NCBI GenBank assembly: GCA_001599595.1
Contig: BCHH01000002.1
Span: 3,452,427 to 3,516,426, forward strand
Length of the DNA stretch: 64,000 nt
From: Beverwykella pulmonaria
Lineage: Eukaryota; Ascomycota; Dothideomycetes; Pleosporales; Melanommataceae
Reading direction: 5' to 3'
A model generated the notes under the pieces. That model saw only the letters and a program-made list of their open reading frames with translations. It was not told the origin of the DNA and did no database searches. Shown one piece after another: positions 58,713 to 64,000 of this stretch. Position 1 is the first letter of the stretch. Each line of letters begins with the position of its first letter. Both the position numbers and the translations under genes were made by a program.

Positions 58713-60109
58713 CTAAGAGAAGTCCTCCCCCGTCTCCTCAATCGCGCCCTTAATTCTCAATAACAACGTCGTCTTCCACTTATCCAGCTTACTTAACTGA
58801 TCATACTGGAACAGCTTATCCGCAAACATCTCTTGATCTCCTTCTTGGACCGCGGCGGCAAGATCGACAAGCAGCTGGTGCTCTCGCTGCTGCGTGAAGG
58901 ACGGGTCCAGGTCGCGGTACTTGTCCATAGCCGCGTTGACGCCGACCATGTCGCCGGTGCAGAGTTGGCAGATGCCAGCTTTGAGGAGATACTCTTTTAC
59001 AGACCAACGCATCAGGTTGTTGGATATGCTGGCTCGGGCCACTTTCTCATAGAGTTCGCTTGGGTGGGTTAGTTGGGAGGCTCAAGGAGAGGGAAAATAC
59101 ATGTTACGAACATTGCCTTGTAATCTAGGGAGATAGAATCAGTATCGAGTACGATGTAGTGAATATAGTGTCAACTTACAGTCCTTGCCTTCCAGCGCAA
59201 CGAGATCAGCAGTCTTCAGCCATAGTTTATTTGCAAGAGCCTGGATGGGGTCAGAAATATCCAAAAATGTGTAGGTGAGAGACTTTACTTCGGCATTATC
59301 CTGTTCATATGTCAGCTTGAGCACCTTCGAAATAATAGTAAGATGTGAAGGTAAGAATAATGGGACATACGCTCTCATACCAGCCGGCAGCCTCCTCGTA
59401 CGCTGCAGCTGCGCGGCTCTCGTCTCCGATCTCGACTTCGAATAGTTCTGCTAGATTCTGCTTGTGAGTAGCAGCACGGCGGAAGTTGCCCTTGCTGCAG
59501 TAATATGCGATGGCTGTGATCTATCAGACAAGCACACAATCATGTCTATGATAAACTTACCCTTATCCAAGCATCGGGCTGCAGCCTCTGGATCGTCTTT
59601 GCGGTATGCCTCTGATAACGGTCAATTTCCATGATCAGCTCTAGAAGACGCATAGCTTACTGAAGGCTTCTGTCAAGGAGTTCGCTTCATCGTCTAGCTC
59701 TTTGAGATGTTGTCTTTGGACTGCAGCCGCTCGTTCAAAGGCTTCTCCGGCTTCCTTGCCTGTGCCGCATGTTAGTATGAATACCATGACAAGAGCTTCA
59801 GAAAAGGTGAGAGAAGTAATAGAGCGGAGTTTCGTCGTACCCAGCTTTTGCATCCGGAACGCATTTGCAGCAGTGATGAACAGATCCGCTGCTGCCTCGT
59901 CTGCCGCCGGGGTCAGTCAGATGTACCTTAAGTACTCAGATATTGCTCATACACTTCTCTTGACGGCCTCCAAAAAGGCTGAACCCGCCTCCAGCTTTCT
60001 GAAGGGAAGCCTCGGCCTATAAATCTATAGTCAGCATATCGATATGCACTTTGCGGCTGTGTTTCAAGATGCCCACCTGTCGAAGGAGTGCTCTGGGATC
60101 TCCGGCCAT
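58713..60109 (-). CDS. SEC17: Alpha-SNAP Sec17 (293 aa, 10 exons)
   Basis: Minus-strand exons are 60109-60077, 60016-59953, 59900-59841, 59759-59661, 59611-59561, 59513-59371, 59300-59289 (12 nt), 59240-59180, 59124-59112 (13 nt) and 59058-58713. All phases close to 294 codons, and yeast Sec17 is 292 aa. Family blocks appear in order: LFGGRQEKYEAAADLFITAANAFRM, GEAFERAAAVQ, AYRKDDPEAAARCLDKAI, GNFRRAATHKQNLAELFEVE, AAAAYEEAAGWYESDNAEALANK, DYYKAIELYEKVA, SNNLMRWSVKEYLLKAG and a C-terminal KWKTTLLLRIK. The 13-nt exon uses a less usual GTTCGT donor, chosen because only it restores the frame. Sec17 recruits the ATPase Sec18 to SNARE complexes, including those with Vti1, and separates them after fusion. 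Ten exons in under 1.4 kb is unusual for a fungal gene. Confidence 0.95.
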
Positions 60110-60512
60110 GTTTGCTGATTTCTGGCACTTGATCGAGTTCTACTGTTATGTTTCGAGGAATTTATACGTGAATGAGAGCGATATATGTGACTGAGGTGTC
60201 CTATTTGGAAGTTTGGTTGAGACAGGTGGCTGTCTTTCAGGTTGACGATGACGATCCAGCCTGGCCTGTGCGCCGCTGATGGATGCGGGCAAACCTCGGC
60301 AAATGTGAACACGCTAACGCCGTTACATAATGCGCCGAAATCAACGACACTCCATTCACAACAGTAATAGAAAGCGCACAACACATCGCTATCACTAGAA
60401 CAACTGTCCGAATACGCCCAAGTGTACTATAGAAGATAGTTTATTCTTGAATCTTGGGAATAACTGGCCCAATCCTTCAATTTCGACCGCTTATTCTTGT
60501 GTGCAGGTTGCA
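60110..60512. promoter_or_regulatory. Shared divergent promoter of SEC17 and the GatC-like gene
   Basis: About 400 bp separates the two outward-facing start codons. No coding sequence is supported in it. No specific element can be named. Confidence 0.5.
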
Positions 60513-61139
60513 ATGGCTTCGAGACTCGTGTTTACGCGCACAAGCTTATTAATTCGACCTCTTCTATGCTCCCACGCCTCTCTGCATACTTCTACCAGAG
60601 TCTGCAGACGCAAGTCCTTACCCGAGAATATCCCGTATATTGAAAACACCAGTGGTATACAACCTACGGATCTGGAGAAACTGCTCGCAAAGCCAACATG
60701 GTCCATTGAGTCCCTCCTTCCGCCCAAGACTGAAGCGCTCGGTGCCCCAAAGATCTCGTCTGCGCAACTGCACCACCTGCTCCGCATCTCCGCGCTCCCG
60801 CTTCCCGACACGCTAGATGAGGAGAAGAAAATGCTGGACACACTTTCGGCACAGCTACATTTCGTGGGTGAAATGCAGCGGGTGGATACAACGGGTGTCA
60901 AACCTCTAAGAGCTATAAGAGATGAAACCTTGGCTACGGAAAAGGAGCAGACTATCACGTTGGAGACACTAAAGGATGCTTTGGCTGAAGAGAAGGTTGT
61001 TGGAAAGCACTATAAGCGCATACAGAGAAATCCGGATCCTGTGGATGCTAAAGATGTTGAAGATTGGAACGTACTCGGGTCGGCGGAACGAAAAATTGGG
61101 AACTACTTTGTGGTAGAGAGCGAGCGGTCACAAGAATAA
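60513..61139 (+). CDS. Mitochondrial Glu-tRNA(Gln) amidotransferase subunit C-like protein (Gta3/GatC; 208 aa)
   Basis: ATG at 60513 opens a single exon. The first about 35 residues are rich in Arg, Ser and Leu with few acids (MASRLVFTRTSLLIRPLL), a typical mitochondrial presequence. The middle (KISSAQLHHLLRISALPLPD, then LSAQLHFVGEMQRVDTTGVKPLRAIRDE) is the GatC-type region that wraps around the GatA subunit. A C-terminal extension of about 60 residues is as in fungal Gta3 proteins. The complex converts Glu-tRNA(Gln) to Gln-tRNA(Gln) in mitochondria. The symbol is left open because fungal naming differs between lineages. The frame extends upstream without another ATG. Confidence 0.87.
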   Translation: MASRLVFTRTSLLIRPLLCSHASLHTSTRVCRRKSLPENIPYIENTSGIQPTDLEKLLAKPTWSIESLLPPKTEALGAPKISSAQLHHLLRISALPLPDTLDEEKKMLDTLSAQLHFVGEMQRVDTTGVKPLRAIRDETLATEKEQTITLETLKDALAEEKVVGKHYKRIQRNPDPVDAKDVEDWNVLGSAERKIGNYFVVESERSQE

Positions 61140-61494
61140 TAGGTTGGTGTACGGGGCATTGGCCAGAAATTTATGTCACCTGTGTGATGTTTTGATGGTG
61201 AGTCGGGACTTTACTTTCACGTTGAGGATTTTTATGTGTTCATTTGAGGAGAAGAATACCCTACGCCATATTCATTGAGGAACCATTTCACTGAACATCT
61301 TTGTAAATCTGACCAAGCTAACGCCAACCCCATCCATGACAGTGACCCATGAAAGGAAAAGATATCACAATCCCGTCGCCTTTCTGTATTCAGTACAAGA
61401 CTATACCGCTTCTCACCAGAGATTGCTAGCCCATCCTTCGCATCTAGAGTGACTGAAAAAACGGACCGAAAGGGAAGAAATATCCATCAACGAC
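61140..61494. other. Convergent 3' flanks
   Basis: Terminator side of the GatC-like gene and of the small zinc-motif gene. No gene supported. Confidence 0.5.
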
Positions 61495-62052
61495 CTAAAA
61501 ATTATGAATTTTGGATCCGCAAGATGCACAGTATTTGAAAAATCGTGCATCAGCACAGCAATCGCAAAACGGCGTTGCGTCCAGTTCGTCAAGCTCAGGC
61601 GTCGGCAACCGTTTAATATTAGGAGTTGGAGGTGGTGTAGGCATACCCAGGTTCTCGAAGAGTGGGAAAGTGTCGTTGGTTCCGAGCGGCATGGGCGACT
61701 GGCATATAATTGCCTTGGCCTTTTGTGAGACGCGAGTAGCGGCCGTCACGTGTGGTGCCAATGTCGGTTCTCGTTGCTTAGACTTATTACTGGATTGAGT
61801 GGCGCGGATGTTCGACAACGATTCTTCTGTTGGTAAAGGGTCGACGTGCACTCCATGAGTTCTTTTACGCCCAGACGAGATTGAGGATTCCGCCAAGCCA
61901 GTCACGTGTGAGCGACGACGAGATTCATGGATGCGAAGAACTTTTCCATCGTAATATTCGGACACTCGGTACTTCAGAGAGTTAATGGGCCGAGAAAGAG
62001 ACGTCGTAGATATTGAGGGCGTGGACGACGTGGCGGACGACGTCGATGACAT
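61495..62052 (-). CDS. Hypothetical Ser/Thr-rich protein with C-terminal paired-cysteine motif (185 aa)
   Basis: ATG at 62052 opens an uninterrupted frame; a longer reading from 62082 lacks an ATG. The protein starts with a Ser/Thr-rich stretch, then has a short ordered block (LKYRVSEYYDGKVLRIHESRR), a disordered middle, and a C-terminal CDCCADARFFKYCASCG followed by seven residues. The CxxC...CxxC arrangement could form a small zinc ribbon. Two Pro/Thr-rich strings (PTPPPTPN, LPTPELDELD) resemble docking or phosphorylation sites. I recognise no family. Coding is supported by the long frame, the ordered cysteine motif at the extreme C-terminus and the position in a dense gene block. Confidence 0.6.
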   Translation of the reverse strand: MSSTSSATSSTPSISTTSLSRPINSLKYRVSEYYDGKVLRIHESRRRSHVTGLAESSISSGRKRTHGVHVDPLPTEESLSNIRATQSSNKSKQREPTLAPHVTAATRVSQKAKAIICQSPMPLGTNDTFPLFENLGMPTPPPTPNIKRLPTPELDELDATPFCDCCADARFFKYCASCGSKIHNF

Positions 62053-64000
62053 GGTGAAGAGAAGCACGACGGAAAGGTGCAAAAAAGGTCGCCAAGATAT
62101 TTACACTATTGGTAAAGACCTTTAGGATGCCTTTTGAGATGATATTTGATAGAGGGGTGAAGTCGTGGGATGAGTATGTGGGAAGAGGTGTGGAGGAAGT
62201 GAGATGAGGAGAAAAGGTGGGCCGGCTGGTATATAACGGGCAGGCGAGCGCCAAGCTTCACACCCATCCTAGCACATTGGCACCTGCAGTGGCTGCTACC
62301 CACGTCCAAGAGCCCCTCAATACGTCTGATTCACCTATCAATTCCCCATTCGGGCCCTCAAAGTCGACTTTCTGCGAAAAGAACCATCTACGCACGACTT
62401 CTGGAGTATCGGTCCATTTTGTTGTCGCTCAGGGCCCAGGGCATAGGCGGCCTCTGAAGGAGGACGTTCAGCCAACGCAATACAGCAATTCGGTGTCTCT
62501 TGAGTAACCAGAGGTCACAAATACACCCCAAATACTTGATGCATCAAGTTTTCGCTTTTTTCTATCGTCGACCTCGTTGTCGCTGTCATAGTACTCACAG
62601 TCTTCCTTCACTTCACATTTTTTTTGGAGTTGTATTGGCCCAAAGCTGTCCTATAGCCCCTAATAGGATGTGTGCCAAATTTCAGCCTCCAAATATTCGC
62701 TGTGCGTAGGTTGTAGTGTCAATGTCCTCGTCGGCTTCACGGTGCCAAGCTCTGATGTCGAATATTACATAAGCATCGTGGCACATTTTGATTGGCCCAC
62801 CACTTCAATTCTAACCTGTGAAAGTTTCGATTAATGCTGGGGAAGTGTCTCAACTCTAGTACTATACCTGTCAGAATATCATTTAAATAAATATCGATTT
62901 TAGACAAGGACATTTTTGAGTCCTCTCGATGGATGGTCGTCATAGTGCAAATCGCGCGATCATGGCCCAATATGCGCGCTGATAACACGGCGAGAACAGC
63001 CTCGATAAGGTCCGTGCGGAGCTTTCCAGGCACCCAGTATATCTCTGCTGCGCCCGCACAAGTCCGGTGCCCAATGGTAAACGTTGCTTGGGGTTGCTCC
63101 CGAAGTTGTCCTATTCTCGCATATTCAATTTGGCGCTCAGCTGGATTCAACTCATAAAACTTGTCTTCGAGTTTAATATCAAGTTGTTGGATGGCTTGTC
63201 ATATATATTGATGCTGCGTTACATCTCATATCTCATAACAATGTGTTTATATTCTTCCCATTCTACATTCAAAATGCTCTGGTGGGAGCGCTCCTCGTCT
63301 CTTTACGGAATAATCATCTATGATGTGGAGGAAGATTCAGAAGGCAAACCCTTGGTTGATCTTGGGAACGTCAGAGGAAAGCATCATCAAGCCGTATCTC
63401 GGACAGGAAGACAAAGAGAGCGTAAGAGAATACTCTTTGCAACTCAAGATCTTACCTTGATGTTGGCTTCATTGGGATGATGTCCCATAAGGGTTAGTGC
63501 GAGCTACTAGGGACTAGTCCCAAAAATAAAGAAAAGCTCTAGCAGCAAAACTTAGTAACACGCAAAGTTAATGTCTCATGCGTTCTTAATTGAGCTGATA
63601 TACACAGCGTCGACATCCAAGCGACAAACCGGAACGCAACAGAAAGGAGATTTATAATCGAACGTAGAAACTGCGTTAGGTAATGGGCGACTGCCCAATA
63701 TCAATGAGCTCGGGAGGGCGATAAGGGATGAAGGAGGAATTCTTGTACTGGCGCTGTAACGCCAAGAGTCTCTCCCTGCTCCGCACCACTCCCCCAACCG
63801 GGCGCCCAGAGCCCCTCCCCTGGCTACAGGCCAAGCACTGCCGCCATCCAACTGTGGTCACTCTATCAGCTCTCCCTCTTGGTTACTCATCTTGCAGTCA
63901 TGTTAAAGTTAACCAGATTCCATCATAGGAACTGTGTTCATTCGCCAAATTCCAAGACCAAATGAGAAGTAAAATCGCCTAGGATTTACTACGTAGAACC
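62053..64000. other. Right end, no firm gene
   Basis: A 137-codon minus-strand frame at 62737-63150 and a possible exon upstream of it (minus, an ATG near 63484 followed by HHPNEANIK and a GTAAGA donor at about 63456) might belong to one spliced gene, but I could not join them in phase. A 137-codon plus-strand frame at 63067-63480 overlaps them. No family is recognised in any of these. Confidence 0.4.

Noticed and set aside
8494..60109. VTI1 and SEC17 as a functional cluster
   Set aside because: They are about 50 kb apart with unrelated genes between, and both are ordinary housekeeping genes; co-occurrence is most likely chance.
1..64000. A biosynthetic gene cluster around the Zn2Cys6 factor
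   Set aside because: No synthase, P450 or tailoring enzyme is recognised in the window; the nearest transporters are pseudogenes 6 kb away.

Overview
The window reads as a filamentous ascomycete (Pezizomycotina) chromosome. Genes are split by many 45-110 nt introns with GTRNGT-like donors, CTRAC-type branch points and YAG acceptors. Recognisable families include a SAT4-type fungal rhodopsin-domain protein, CFEM-like GPI proteins, Zn2Cys6 factors, UVDE and fungal kinase-like genes. A placement in Leotiomycetes or Dothideomycetes is possible but cannot be decided from the sequence. Exon borders below were worked out by hand from splice signals, reading phase and family similarity.

Layout. 0-13 kb: a small zinc-motif protein, a rhodopsin-domain membrane protein, the Qb-SNARE VTI1, a FAD-dependent oxidoreductase and ribosomal protein RPL43. 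13-17 kb: two tandem CFEM-like GPI proteins (the second broken by a stop), then a membrane protein joining a CFEM-like ectodomain, one membrane span, a coiled region with an internal repeat and a C-terminal RING finger. 17.6-20.9 kb: two decayed transporter genes (an amino-acid/GABA permease and an ACS-type MFS carrier). 20.9-26.7 kb: a long stretch with no gene I can support. 26.7-29.3 kb: a Zn2Cys6 regulator. 32.1-34.8 kb: the UV-damage endonuclease UVE1. 34.8-48.9 kb: a poorly coding, largely AT-rich island with a multi-exon secreted-protein candidate, a frameshifted kinase-like gene, an intact cysteine-rich secreted protein and a Ty1/copia remnant. 48.9-62 kb: a dense housekeeping block with a secreted endonuclease/phosphatase-jacalin fusion, INO80 subunit IES2, PEX14, a DUF726 (Mil1/TMCO4-like) protein, SEC17 (alpha-SNAP), the mitochondrial Gln-tRNA amidotransferase GatC-like subunit and a small zinc-motif protein. 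62-64 kb: nothing firm.

How genes relate. VTI1 and SEC17 both serve SNARE-mediated membrane fusion, PEX14 serves peroxisomal import, and UVE1 and IES2 serve DNA repair and chromatin. These are dispersed housekeeping genes, not a cluster. The accessory part is the surface and secreted set (rhodopsin-type protein, CFEM-like pair, CFEM-RING protein, cysteine-rich secreted proteins) interleaved with pseudogenes and transposon debris. The least familiar architecture is the CFEM-like/transmembrane/RING protein at 15.7-17.0 kb.
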